DNA of 64,000 nt from PALSA-693 sp963834725 (GTDB lineage: Bacteria > Actinomycetota > Acidimicrobiia > Acidimicrobiales > Palsa-688), in contig CAWICN010000001.1 in assembly GCA_963834725.1 (NCBI GenBank), positions 2,976,001 through 3,040,000 on the forward strand. Reading direction: 5' to 3'. The translations under genes were made by a program, and so were the position numbers. The notes under the pieces were generated by a model. It saw nothing but the letters and a program-made list of their open reading frames with translations, did not search any database and was not told the DNA's origin. Shown here piece by piece: positions 28,233-37,077 of this stretch. Position 1 is the stretch's first letter; each line of letters starts with the position of its first letter.

Positions 28233-29165
28233 TTAGCGTCGATACGTTCCCAACCGGATGCTCAATCCGGGAAGAGCTTCTCGAGGCGAGGCAAACAAGT
28301 TCTGTAGGGGGGCGACGGCTTGATCAACTAGTTCAGGAACACCCTGAGACAACCTGTAGACACAGTACTCATTTTCACTCAATAAGCGAAGCGTCTCTTT
28401 GATATCAGTGCGCTGAAGATATTCGAACATGATCAAGGGGGGACGTAAAGTATTCAGTACACGGCTAGAACCTCTTAGCACGGCGTTTTCGTGTCCTTCG
28501 ACATCAATCTTAAGTAAGGTAATATAGCTACTTCTGGGTCCATCTCCTCCCAAGATAACCTCGTCGAGAGTCGTTCGCTCGACTCTTCTTATCGGCTCAT
28601 CAGACTGATTATCTCTTGTGAGCGTCCGGTTGCTTGTGTCTACTCCTCCTTTGTCTTCCAGGAAGATGTATCCCTTCTCATCCGACATGGCCATCTCTAT
28701 CACTTCGTAACGGAGCGAATTCAGTACGATGTTCTCCCTTGCACGTTGCGCCGCGATTGGATTAGGTTCAAAAAGCAGTGCCTCTTCGAACAGGTCGGCC
28801 AGCATCATTGTAAATCCTCCGACATTCGCCCCGATATCCACTAAACATCCGATAGATGGCATGGTAGAAGGAGTAAGGCGACTACGGAGAAAGTGAATCT
28901 CATCCCACTCAGGTGCTCCTAAATATATTATCGTTGAGCTGACGGTACAATCAGGATAGGCCAGAAACCTACAGCCATTGAACAGGTATATAATTATGGG
29001 CTTGCCGATAGTACGTTTCCATGCTTGCCAGGTTATGAGACGCCCAAGGTGACGCGCTCGTTCTGGCCCTGAGTATCCCTGCCAGAGTGATCTATAGGGC
29101 TGCCTACAGTTCTGCCTATAAAGTTGCCTATACCTTTGCCAATACTTCTGTCGACGGTCTGTCAT
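28233..29165 (-). CDS. FkbM family methyltransferase
   Basis: The 310-residue protein has the FkbM core: CLVDIGANVGGFTMMLADL near residue 107, EALLFEPNPIAAQRA, ITLLKIDVEGHENAVLRG near 222, and PPLIMFEYL. These enzymes O-methylate sugars or polyketides. The DNA is visibly richer in A and T than all neighbours, which suggests recent acquisition. The N-terminus is odd: five copies of a short basic Tyr-Arg-Gln unit (QRYRQLYRQNCRQPYRS) encoded by near-repeats of TATAGGCA. The core begins about residue 50. Convergent with the GT4 gene, 13 bases apart. Confidence 0.9.
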   Translation of the reverse strand: MTDRRQKYWQRYRQLYRQNCRQPYRSLWQGYSGPERARHLGRLITWQAWKRTIGKPIIIYLFNGCRFLAYPDCTVSSTIIYLGAPEWDEIHFLRSRLTPSTMPSIGCLVDIGANVGGFTMMLADLFEEALLFEPNPIAAQRARENIVLNSLRYEVIEMAMSDEKGYIFLEDKGGVDTSNRTLTRDNQSDEPIRRVERTTLDEVILGGDGPRSSYITLLKIDVEGHENAVLRGSSRVLNTLRPPLIMFEYLQRTDIKETLRLLSENEYCVYRLSQGVPELVDQAVAPLQNLFASPREALPGLSIRLGTYRR

Positions 29166-29457
29166 GGTTCTGGCAGGATGCTAGGCAGCTCACTATATTC
29201 ACGCTGGGCGCTTGGTAAGTGAACACCAGTTCGAAGGCGATAGCGGATATAGGAGGAAGCGCATTCCCCGCGGAATCGGTTCGTTTGAGGTGCTCATCAG
29301 CTACCGTGCCCGCTCTCGGTTCCCATCTCAGGCTCTCCTTCTTCCTGGGGCGATCGCCGCCGAGCATAGCTGCTTTTGCCTCCGGTACAGGTGAGGTCTC
29401 GACCATCGCCATGAGAAGCTTGTACTGTTCTCCACGGCGGTATCGAGACGGATCGAG

Positions 29458-30186
29458 TTACTTCACCTTCTGCAAGCGGCCGGCGAGCGCGTCCACAAAG
29501 AGCGCCGTGCAGCCGCTGACGGCCAGGCCCAGCGGTATACCAACGACCACGTCGGTCAGATAATGAGACCCCAAAACGACCTGAGCAAGCCCCATGCAGC
29601 ATGACAGGATCAGCACGACCGCCATGAGCAGGCGGCGTAGCCTGGCACCCAGCAGCTGTCCCAGCGGACGCGAACCGCCCGCGGCCAGTGCCACTATCCC
29701 CGCCAACGCGACCGGGACGGTGGCGTTACCTGACGGAAAGGTCAGGCCATCGACACCTTCCAGGTGGCGGCCAAAGAAAGGTTTGAGCACTTCATCGACC
29801 AGGACCAGGGCGATACCGACGCTCCCGACAGCGGCAACCGCGGCTCGGTAGTCGTCTACGAGGATGAGGGCGAAGGCAATGAGTGCGGTGATCGCCGCGA
29901 ATTCTGCCGGCGCGCCGACGTTGTCCAGCAGTACGGCCAGTCCCTGCCCGAACCCCGAGCTTCGATGCAAGAACATGTCAGCGCTGGAGTCGAAGAGCAG
30001 TGGACGCGTGGAGTTCCAAGCTGCGAATCCAACTCCGGCCAGACAGGTGATTGCCACCAGGCTCACGACGAGTACCCAGCGACGGAGCCGATAGGCGACA
30101 AGGGGCTCTCCTCCCACCAGACACCCGAGACGCGGGGCAACGGCGCGCCAGCCACGCGACGGCGTTCGAAGCCTCTTCAACCACAC
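29458..30186 (-). CDS. PAP2-family membrane phosphatase
   Basis: The 242-residue protein has about six hydrophobic helices and the three phosphatase motifs: KPFFGRHLEG (motif 1, KxxxxxxRP-like with His for Pro), TFPSGNATVPVAL (PSGH-like, with Asn in place of His), and GSHYLTDVVVG (SRxxxxxHxxxD-like). Motif 2 having Asn where most members have a catalytic His is a notable change and could weaken or alter activity. Usual roles are undecaprenyl-pyrophosphate or lipid phosphate hydrolysis, which would fit lipid carrier recycling at a polysaccharide locus. Confidence 0.8.
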   Translation of the reverse strand: MWLKRLRTPSRGWRAVAPRLGCLVGGEPLVAYRLRRWVLVVSLVAITCLAGVGFAAWNSTRPLLFDSSADMFLHRSSGFGQGLAVLLDNVGAPAEFAAITALIAFALILVDDYRAAVAAVGSVGIALVLVDEVLKPFFGRHLEGVDGLTFPSGNATVPVALAGIVALAAGGSRPLGQLLGARLRRLLMAVVLILSCCMGLAQVVLGSHYLTDVVVGIPLGLAVSGCTALFVDALAGRLQKVK

Positions 30187-30393
30187 TGTCCACTGGTGGG
30201 GTGATCGGTCACACTGATCATCGTCGACCTTCCAATGGTTCTAGGTCCCCTCGCCTCCGGCCCCGATGCGGCGACCGGGCACTGCTGAGGTTAGACGCCG
30301 ACCCGGGACGACCAACCCGCAGGCAGGGCTGAAAGACTCCAACCCCGGAAGGCGAAGTGCCACAGAGCCAAGCTGACCGACCTACGATCCCGG

Positions 30394-30933
30394 GTGGTGA
30401 AGCTGCTCTTTGTTTGCACGGCCAACCAGTGTCGGTCGCCGATGGCAGCCGGCTGGGCCCGGCGGCTGGCAGCCGAACGGAGCCTGGACCTCGACGTCGC
30501 ATCCGCGGGTTTCCTGGACGCCGGGGTGCCAGCGTCAGCCGATGCCCTCGCGGTGATGAGACCGGTCGGCGTCGACCTCCGGGAGCATCGGAGCGAGCCC
30601 CTGACCACTTCCGTGGCGGAGTCGGCGGACGTCATCGCCACCATGACCCGCCAGCACATCGTTCAGCTGGTCGACATGGCACCCGGCGCCTGGCCTCGCT
30701 GTTTCACCCTCGTCGACCTGGTCCGCCGGGCGGAGGCCAACCCCCGGCCACCCGGCCAGGACCCGGTCACCTGGGTCAGCGGCCTGGGCACCGGCCGAAC
30801 TCCGGCGTCCGTTCTCAATCTGTCCCTCGCCGACGACATCGAGGATCCGATGGGCGGTCCGCGCCGGGGCTACGAACGGACTCGCGACAGACTCCGGGAC
30901 CTCGTCACCCGGCTGGTCGACGCGCTCGCCTGA
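30394..30933 (+). CDS. Low-molecular-weight protein tyrosine phosphatase
   Basis: The 179-residue protein begins KLLFVCTANQCRSPMAAGWA, containing the C-x5-R-S active-site loop. Near residue 147 it has DDIEDPMGGP, which carries the general-acid aspartate of the family. It is somewhat longer than the usual 150-160. Such enzymes remove phosphate from the tyrosine tails of BY kinases (the Wzb-Wzc pair), so the most likely partner is the kinase at 10082, about 20 kb away. A GTG start is used, and GTG 30397 is an equal choice. Confidence 0.9.
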   Translation: MVKLLFVCTANQCRSPMAAGWARRLAAERSLDLDVASAGFLDAGVPASADALAVMRPVGVDLREHRSEPLTTSVAESADVIATMTRQHIVQLVDMAPGAWPRCFTLVDLVRRAEANPRPPGQDPVTWVSGLGTGRTPASVLNLSLADDIEDPMGGPRRGYERTRDRLRDLVTRLVDALA

Positions 30934-30985
30934 GTTTGCGGCTCGGCACAGCTCGTCCTCCGCAGGACGCGGGCGGGGCCCCGGC

Positions 30986-31114
30986 CTATCCCAGTGTGCC
31001 CAGACCACCCGCCTCGGAAACCGCCAGCGCCAGTTCAGGGGTGGCCGTGCCACCCATGCCCGCCTGCTGAAGCGGCAGACGGCAGCCCACCAACTGGGTG
31101 CAGGACTTTTCCAT
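30986..31114 (-). pseudogene. Nitronate monooxygenase remnant, N-terminal 42 residues
   Basis: From ATG 31114 the frame reads MEKSCTQLVGCRLPLQQAG, then MGGTATPELALAVSEAGGLG and LG-stop at 30986. This is the conserved opening of nitronate monooxygenases (2-nitropropane dioxygenase family): the PIQQAGMGG flavin loop followed by PELAxAVSxAGGLG. The remaining roughly 280 residues are absent in any frame. It lies between the phosphatase gene and the ABC permease gene. Confidence 0.7.
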
Positions 31115-31253
31115 GACCACATTGTTCCCTATACCCTGATTCGGTGCAGCACCAGGTCATATATGTCAGGTCATATATGTCCTACTACTGCAACACGATC
31201 GGCCCGGCCGGCGACACCGGGCCTCGACCGGAAGTCCGATGGGCACCGGTCGG

Positions 31254-33797
31254 CTATTCGATCGACAGGGCCATGATGACGTTGGTGCGGGCCGCCCGCC
31301 GGGCCGGCCACACGGCAGCAACAATCCCGAAGATAGTGGCCAGGATCACGAAGACGATCAGGCTGCTGACGGGAATCGAGACCACGCCCCCCTGGTTTCT
31401 AATGATCGCCGAGGTGAGAGCCACCCCGAAACCGAGGCCGACGAGCACTCCGAGCACCGCGCCGAAGAGGGCGATCACCACTGATTCCCCTCTGACCATG
31501 GTGCGCACCTGCCGGCGGGCCATGCCCACGGCGCGAAGCAGGGCGAACTCACGGGTGCGTTCGACCACCGACAGGACCAGCGTGTTGATGATGCCGAGCA
31601 CCGCGATGAGAATGGCCAGGGCCAGCAAGACGTAGATGATGGTGAGGAGCTGGTTGACCTGGCTGGCCTGGTCTTTCTCCACCTGCGCCGGGTTCTGCAC
31701 CTCGACGTTGGGATAAGCGGAAATGGCCTGGTCAATGCCATTGCGGACCGCAACCGGGTCGGCATTGGCGGCGACCTTGATCATGACGACCTGGTCGAGC
31801 TGGTCGGTGAAGTTGGCCTCGAAGACACTCGTGGACACCAGGTAGTTCGTGCCAATGAGCTGGCTCGAGGCATACGTGCCGCCGACGATCAGGGCCTCTT
31901 CACCGGTCTTGGCGAAGCGCAAGTGGATGGGCGCGCCGACCTTCAAGCCCTTGGAAGAGGCGGTGTTGCTTTCGACCATGATCTGGCCCCGGGAGAGCGA
32001 CGAGAGGCTGCCGCTCTTGACGTCGATTTTCAGCAGCTGGCCGATGGTGTGGGCGTCGACCGCGGTCAGGGTCACAGTCGATGAGCCCAGCTTGGCATTC
32101 CCGCTGCGTTGAGGAGACGTGGCCTCGACGCCCGGAACCGCAGCGATCTTCGGCTCGACCGTCGGGCTGAAGTTGCCGAACTGGGTGCCGGTCGTCTTGA
32201 CCACATAGTCCCCCAGGAACTCCTGTTTGATCGAGTTACTGACCGACGCCTTGGCCGACTGGCCGACCACCGAGAACATGGTGACCAGAGCCAGCCCGAT
32301 CATCAGCGCTGAGGCGGTGGCGGCCGTGCGGCGAGGATTGCGCATGGCATTCTGGCGGGCGAGCACCCCCGAGACGCCGGACAGGCGCCGCAGTGGACGG
32401 CCGATGACACCGGTCACCGGCCGGGCCACGAACGGGGCCAGGGTGGCAACCCCGATGAAGGTGAGGGCGATCCCGAATCCCACCTCGAGGGCCTGGTTGT
32501 GATGGCTCACAAAGAGGCCAATCATCATGACGGCCAGGCCGAGGGCCAAACAGACCGTTCCAATGATCGTGCGCCGGACCGGGGTCTGTTGTGGTTCGGC
32601 CAAGGTGGATCCGAGGGCCGCGACAGGCGGCACACGCGAAGCCCGTCGGGCCGGGTTGAGCGACGCCAGCACGCTCACGCCGACTCCGACGATCAGTCCC
32701 ACCACAGCGGTGCGAGGCTGGAACACCAGGCCGTACGACGGAATGCTGGCGCCCACTGCTTTGAACACCGCTTCCAGCCCCGTCGCCAGCAATGCCCCGA
32801 TAATTATTCCGAGGACGGCGGCCACCAAACCGACCACGGCCGCCTCGATCAGCGTGGCGAGAAGCACCTGCCGGCGGCTGGCCCCGAGGGCCCGAAACAG
32901 GGCGAACTCCCTGGTTCGCTGGGCGACGAGTATGGAGAAGGTGTTGAGGATGATAAAAGATCCGACGAAGAGCGACACCAGGGCGAACACCAGCAGGAAG
33001 TCGGTGATCACCCCCAGGCTCTTGTTGACCTGGTTCGCATTCTCGGTCGCCAGCTGGGAGCCGGTGACGGCCTGGTAGCGGGCCGGGAGGTGCGGCGTGA
33101 CCGTCGCCTGCAAAGTGGCCGGCGACACCCCGGGTTTGGCCAGGAGATTGACGGCATCAAAGGTGCCGACCCGGTTGAGCAACTGCTGCGCCACCAGCAG
33201 GTCGAACTGGGCCACGGTGGCCCCGCCGAGGCCGTTGGCCTTGCCGAACTTGACGATACCCACGATGGTGAAGCGTTGGGGCGGCCCCTGGAACAGAATC
33301 TCAATCGGATCCCCGACCTTGAAGCCGTGCTTGTCCGCGGTGCCCTTATCAATGACGACCTCGGTGGGTCCGTGCGGGGCGTGACCGGACACTAGTGAGA
33401 AGCCGGATATCTCCGGCACAGTCCCATAGCTGGCGCCGATGGTGGGAGCGCCGGTCGTGGTGATGGCCTTGCTGTGCTTGTCGACCAGCTGGGCGAAGCC
33501 GTTCACTGATCCTTCGGAAGCGGCTACGCCCGGAAGGTTGGCGACCCGCGGCAGGATCGACTCGGGCATCGGGATAAACGCCTTGTTGCCGAATTGGTCG
33601 TTGACCGGTGACGGCTGGCGCACCTGCACGCTGATCTTGCCGTACACGCCGCGGAATAGCTGGTCGAAGGTGTTGTGCAATGTGTCGGTGAAAATGAGCG
33701 TCCCTGTGACGAAGGCCACTCCCAGCACGATGGACAGCGCGGTCAGGACCAGGCGCAACCGATGGGCGCGCAGGTTCGCGATGGTCGCTTTCCACAC
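31254..33797 (-). CDS. ABC transporter permease with two FtsX domains (MacB-like)
   Basis: At 847 residues this is the long actinobacterial form. One helix near residue 17-38 is followed by an extracytoplasmic region, then a first FtsX block around 265-370 (FLLVFALVSLFVGSFIILN, RTREFALFRALGASRRQVL). A linker with two further helices and a helix near 490 (TAATASALMIGLALVTMFS) come next. After a second extracellular domain, a second FtsX block from about 715 (LLALAILIAVLGIINTLVL, RTREFALLRAVGMARRQV) ends at the C-terminus. It works with the ATPase 5 bases upstream. Substrates of such systems are often lipoproteins, peptides or drugs; none can be named here. Confidence 0.93.
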   Translation of the reverse strand: MWKATIANLRAHRLRLVLTALSIVLGVAFVTGTLIFTDTLHNTFDQLFRGVYGKISVQVRQPSPVNDQFGNKAFIPMPESILPRVANLPGVAASEGSVNGFAQLVDKHSKAITTTGAPTIGASYGTVPEISGFSLVSGHAPHGPTEVVIDKGTADKHGFKVGDPIEILFQGPPQRFTIVGIVKFGKANGLGGATVAQFDLLVAQQLLNRVGTFDAVNLLAKPGVSPATLQATVTPHLPARYQAVTGSQLATENANQVNKSLGVITDFLLVFALVSLFVGSFIILNTFSILVAQRTREFALFRALGASRRQVLLATLIEAAVVGLVAAVLGIIIGALLATGLEAVFKAVGASIPSYGLVFQPRTAVVGLIVGVGVSVLASLNPARRASRVPPVAALGSTLAEPQQTPVRRTIIGTVCLALGLAVMMIGLFVSHHNQALEVGFGIALTFIGVATLAPFVARPVTGVIGRPLRRLSGVSGVLARQNAMRNPRRTAATASALMIGLALVTMFSVVGQSAKASVSNSIKQEFLGDYVVKTTGTQFGNFSPTVEPKIAAVPGVEATSPQRSGNAKLGSSTVTLTAVDAHTIGQLLKIDVKSGSLSSLSRGQIMVESNTASSKGLKVGAPIHLRFAKTGEEALIVGGTYASSQLIGTNYLVSTSVFEANFTDQLDQVVMIKVAANADPVAVRNGIDQAISAYPNVEVQNPAQVEKDQASQVNQLLTIIYVLLALAILIAVLGIINTLVLSVVERTREFALLRAVGMARRQVRTMVRGESVVIALFGAVLGVLVGLGFGVALTSAIIRNQGGVVSIPVSSLIVFVILATIFGIVAAVWPARRAARTNVIMALSIE

Positions 33798-33802
33798 GGC
33801 GG

Positions 33803-34591
33803 CTACTCCAGGCTCTTCATGCGATCGAGCACCCGGTCGGCCGTCGGCCGGGTCATCTCGTCGACGATCCGGCCGTCCCCCAGGAACACCACCCGGTCGG
33901 CATAGGCCGCTGCGGAGGCGTCATGAGTGACCATGACGATCGTCTGGCCGAAATCCGAGACAGACTTCCGGAGAAAGTCCAGGATTTCGCTACTGGCCCG
34001 GGAGTCGAGGTTGCCCGTTGGTTCGTCAGCGAAGACAATCTCGGGTGCGGACGCCAGGGCCCGAGCGGCCGCCACCCGCTGCTGCTGCCCACCTGACAGC
34101 TCGGCCGGGCGGAACCCGAGGCGGTCCCGTAGACCGACAGCGTCGATCACCGTGTTCACCCATGCCTGGTCCGAGCGGCGGCCGGCGAGGGCGGCCGGCA
34201 GAGCGATGTTTTCGGCCGCCGTGAGGGTTGGCACCAGGTTGAACGACTGAAACACGAAACCGATTCGATCGCGTCGCAGCTGTGTCAAGTGCTTGTCGTC
34301 AAGACTGCTGAGATCCGTATCACCTATCAGGATTCGGCCGGAGGTCAGTGTGTCCAGCCCCGCCAGGCAATGCATGAGCGTCGACTTGCCCGATCCCGAC
34401 CGGCCCATGATGGCGGTGAACGCCCCTTTGGCGAACGCCACGTTGACGTGGTCGAGCGCTGTCACCTGGGTATGGCCCGTCCCGTACACCTTGACCGCAT
34501 CAATCGCCTGCGCCGCCGCCTGGGTGGGTGCGCCAGCCTCGAGGCCCGAGGCGCCATCGGCCCGGAGCGTTACCCGTCCTGTGCTGTCCAT
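33803..34591 (-). CDS. ABC transporter ATP-binding protein (LolD/MacB type)
   Basis: The 262-residue protein has Walker A GRSGSGKST near residue 60, Q-loop FVFQSFNLVPTLTAAEN, signature LSGGQQQRVAAARALASAPEIV, Walker B VFADEPTGNLDSR and the switch His in MVTHD. The QSFNLxPxLTxxEN form is typical of MacB/LolD ATPases that drive FtsX-fold permeases. The permease gene starts 5 bases downstream, so the two form one operon. The intergenic 227 bases upstream of the start hold the promoter region but no clear boxes. Confidence 0.95.
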   Translation of the reverse strand: MDSTGRVTLRADGASGLEAGAPTQAAAQAIDAVKVYGTGHTQVTALDHVNVAFAKGAFTAIMGRSGSGKSTLMHCLAGLDTLTSGRILIGDTDLSSLDDKHLTQLRRDRIGFVFQSFNLVPTLTAAENIALPAALAGRRSDQAWVNTVIDAVGLRDRLGFRPAELSGGQQQRVAAARALASAPEIVFADEPTGNLDSRASSEILDFLRKSVSDFGQTIVMVTHDASAAAYADRVVFLGDGRIVDEMTRPTADRVLDRMKSLE

Positions 34592-34818
34592 CGAGACTGT
34601 CTCCTTCGTTGGCGGCCGTACCAGAATGGACGAGCACAGCCACCGAAACTCATCGCGCCGCTGCCGGCGCCAGGCTCGGGCTGACGCTACCCGTTCAGGG
34701 TGACGTTCATAAACCGAATTAACCGGACGTCAGCCTGACGGGCCCGACCAGCTTGCCGCGCCGGACTTCTCTTCGCCCGAACGCGGCGACAGGCTCGGTT
34801 TGATGAACGGGTCAGCAC

Positions 34819-35601
34819 TCAGTCGGCGAGGAAGGTGTCGACCGCTTCGACGAAGGCATCCTCCTGCTCGAACATGGGGTAGTGGGCTGCACCCTCGATG
34901 AGCGTCAGGCGGGAATCGCTGACGAGACCGGCCAGCTCCCGGGCGTAGCTCGGGGGGACCAGCCGGTCGGCGGCACCGTTGATGACCAGGGTGGGCACGT
35001 CCAGATACGGCAGCCGCCGGCGCAGGCCTCGTTCCGCCATGGGCCACATGAACTTGGTGGCAGTGGCGTAGTTGTGGGCCTGGAACACGATGGCGGCATA
35101 CGGATCGTCGGGATCAGCGACGAAGTTGGTTGGCTCCGGGTCCGGCTTGGCCTTGGGATCAAACCACTTGGCGGCCAGCACGGCATCCGCCGCCCCGAAG
35201 GGATCCTGCGACGGCTCGTCGTCCAGCCACAAACCGAAGGCGTCGACCAGCACCAGGCGGCGAACCTGCTCGGGGGCGATGATGGCCAGGTCGGCAGCAA
35301 TCATGCCGCCGGTCGAGTGACCGACCAGGTCGACGGGGCCGGGACCCATGGACTTGAGCAGCTCCCGGTAGAGCAGCACCAGATCCAGAAGGTCCTGGAC
35401 GTGCTCGAAGCCGGTAGACGTGCCATACCCGGGTTGCTCCGGGGCCAGCACGTGATGGTGCTCCCCCAAGCGCTCGAGAAAGGAGGCGTGACCGGGATGA
35501 CGCTCATAGCCGTGCAGGAACACCAGCGGGTGCCCCTGACCTGTTTCCCACACCCGTACCTCGAATTCTCCCACCGAGCGAGTGGAAACGGCTGCCATCA
35601 A
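34819..35601 (-). CDS. Alpha/beta hydrolase
   Basis: The 260-residue protein has the oxyanion strand HPLVFLHGYERHPGH near residue 25, the nucleophile elbow VDLVGHSTGGMIAADLA near 90 (Ser in GHSTGG), an acid in NGAADRLVPP near 210, and a catalytic His in IEGAAHYPMFEQ near 240. It closes a full catalytic triad. Substrate is unknown. Three near-copies of a 17-base repeat lie just upstream of the start and run into its ribosome site. Confidence 0.9.
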   Translation of the reverse strand: MMAAVSTRSVGEFEVRVWETGQGHPLVFLHGYERHPGHASFLERLGEHHHVLAPEQPGYGTSTGFEHVQDLLDLVLLYRELLKSMGPGPVDLVGHSTGGMIAADLAIIAPEQVRRLVLVDAFGLWLDDEPSQDPFGAADAVLAAKWFDPKAKPDPEPTNFVADPDDPYAAIVFQAHNYATATKFMWPMAERGLRRRLPYLDVPTLVINGAADRLVPPSYARELAGLVSDSRLTLIEGAAHYPMFEQEDAFVEAVDTFLAD

Positions 35602-35607
35602 AATCTC

Positions 35608-35675
35608 CTCATCAACGTGTCTGGCTCATCAACGTATCTGGCTCATCAACGTGGCATCTGGCCCGTCAACGACAT
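35608..35675 (-). repeat. 17-bp tandem repeats upstream of the hydrolase gene
   Basis: On the plus strand, CTCATCAACGTGTCTGG (35608-35624), CTCATCAACGTATCTGG (35625-35641), a 20-base variant with three extra bases (35642-35661) and a diverged partial copy. The first unit abuts the GAGGAG ribosome site of the minus-strand hydrolase gene at 35601. It may be an array of operator sites. Confidence 0.8.
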
Positions 35676-35817
35676 ACCGGGCTGACCAGGGCGGCCCATG
35701 GCGCCGGCATGACCGCGGCCAGGCTCGACACCCCCGAACGGTTGGTGATCCTAACTACCGATTGTTAGTATCCGCCAGAACGCGGGTCACACGGGACTGC
35801 AGCGCTCAGGAGGAACC

Positions 35818-37062
35818 ATGAAGTTTCACTGGTTTGCCCAGCAGTACCACACCAAGCTCCCGGCCGACTACGCCGACACCATTCACAGCGGATGGGTCAC
35901 GGCCCCGGCGCGGGTGGCGGACCCGGCCCAGGTCGGCCGGGAGTACCACATGTATCTCCGTCTGATGCAGGGGGCGGACCAGCTGGGATGGGACTCGCTG
36001 CTCTTGAATGAGCACCACCAGACTTCCCTCGCCATGACGCCCTCCCCCAACCTCATCGCCGCCATCCTGGCTGCCACGACGGAAAACTCGGCCATCGCCC
36101 TGTGCGGCAACTCCCTTGCGCTCTACAACCCACCAGTGCGGGTGGCGGAGGAGATCGCCATGCTGGACTGCCTCTCCGGGGGGCGCATGATCGCCGGGAT
36201 CGTCTTTGGCACCCCGATGGACACGGCGTTCGTGTATGGCGTGCCCCCGGTCGAGCTGCGGGACCGCTTCCACGAGGCTCGCGAACTGATCCACCGGGCC
36301 TGGAAGGCCGACGAGCCGTTCACGTTCAACGGGAAGTACACCAAGCTCCGCTACGTCAACACCTGGCCCCGCCCCATCCAGGAAGAGGTGCCGGTGTGGA
36401 TCCCGGGTTCCGGCAGCATCGAGACGTGGGACGTGGTCAACGACCTGGACTACTGCTACGGATATCTGTCATTCGCCGGCAAACAGGCCGCGACTCCTAT
36501 TGTCAACGGCTTCTGGGAGCGCACCGCCGAGGTGGGTGCGAATATGAACCCCAACCGCATGGCCTTCACGCAGGTCATCTGTTGCGCCGACTCGGAGAAG
36601 GAAGCCGAGAAGCTGTACGCCGATTCGGTCAAGTACTTCTACCGGCAGAACCCGATCGCGGTGGAGTTCGCCACCCCGCCGGGCTACAACTCCATTCCCT
36701 CGTTACGGCAGGCCCTCGCCCGCCAGGAGGGCATCTCCGCCGACCAGCGGCGCAAGGCCAGTAAGGGCGAGCTCAGCTTCTGGGAATACGATGAGCTCGG
36801 GTACATCATCGCCGGCACCCCCGAACGGGTCGAGCAGCGCGTCCGCGAGCTGGCCACGGAGCTGCGCATCGGCCAGCTCATCACGTGCATGCACCTCGGG
36901 AACCTCCCCGAGGAGGTGGCGGCTCAAAACAACTACCTCTTCGGCACCGAGGTCATCCCCAAACTCCGCGACGTGTGGGCGGACTGCGAGGATCGTTGGA
37001 CCCCGAAGCTGACCCAAAAGCGGATCGCCGAGAAGTTCCCGGCCCGCGTGGCGGTCGGCTGA
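35818..37062 (+). CDS. LLM-class flavin-dependent oxidoreductase (bacterial luciferase-like)
   Basis: The 414-residue protein starts at an ATG with AGGAGGAACC before it. It has the luciferase-like barrel: GWDSLLLNEHHQTSLAMTPSP near residue 58, LCGNSLALYNPPVRVAEEIAMLD near 95, LSGGRMIAGIVFGTP near 118, and the late PERVEQRVRELATELRIGQ. These enzymes use FMNH2 or F420H2 as cofactor. The E-HH motif fits the alkanal monooxygenase-like group. The methyltransferase gene follows 15 bases downstream. Confidence 0.92.
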   Translation: MKFHWFAQQYHTKLPADYADTIHSGWVTAPARVADPAQVGREYHMYLRLMQGADQLGWDSLLLNEHHQTSLAMTPSPNLIAAILAATTENSAIALCGNSLALYNPPVRVAEEIAMLDCLSGGRMIAGIVFGTPMDTAFVYGVPPVELRDRFHEARELIHRAWKADEPFTFNGKYTKLRYVNTWPRPIQEEVPVWIPGSGSIETWDVVNDLDYCYGYLSFAGKQAATPIVNGFWERTAEVGANMNPNRMAFTQVICCADSEKEAEKLYADSVKYFYRQNPIAVEFATPPGYNSIPSLRQALARQEGISADQRRKASKGELSFWEYDELGYIIAGTPERVEQRVRELATELRIGQLITCMHLGNLPEEVAAQNNYLFGTEVIPKLRDVWADCEDRWTPKLTQKRIAEKFPARVAVG

Positions 37063-37077
37063 TCGACCCTCTTCCCC

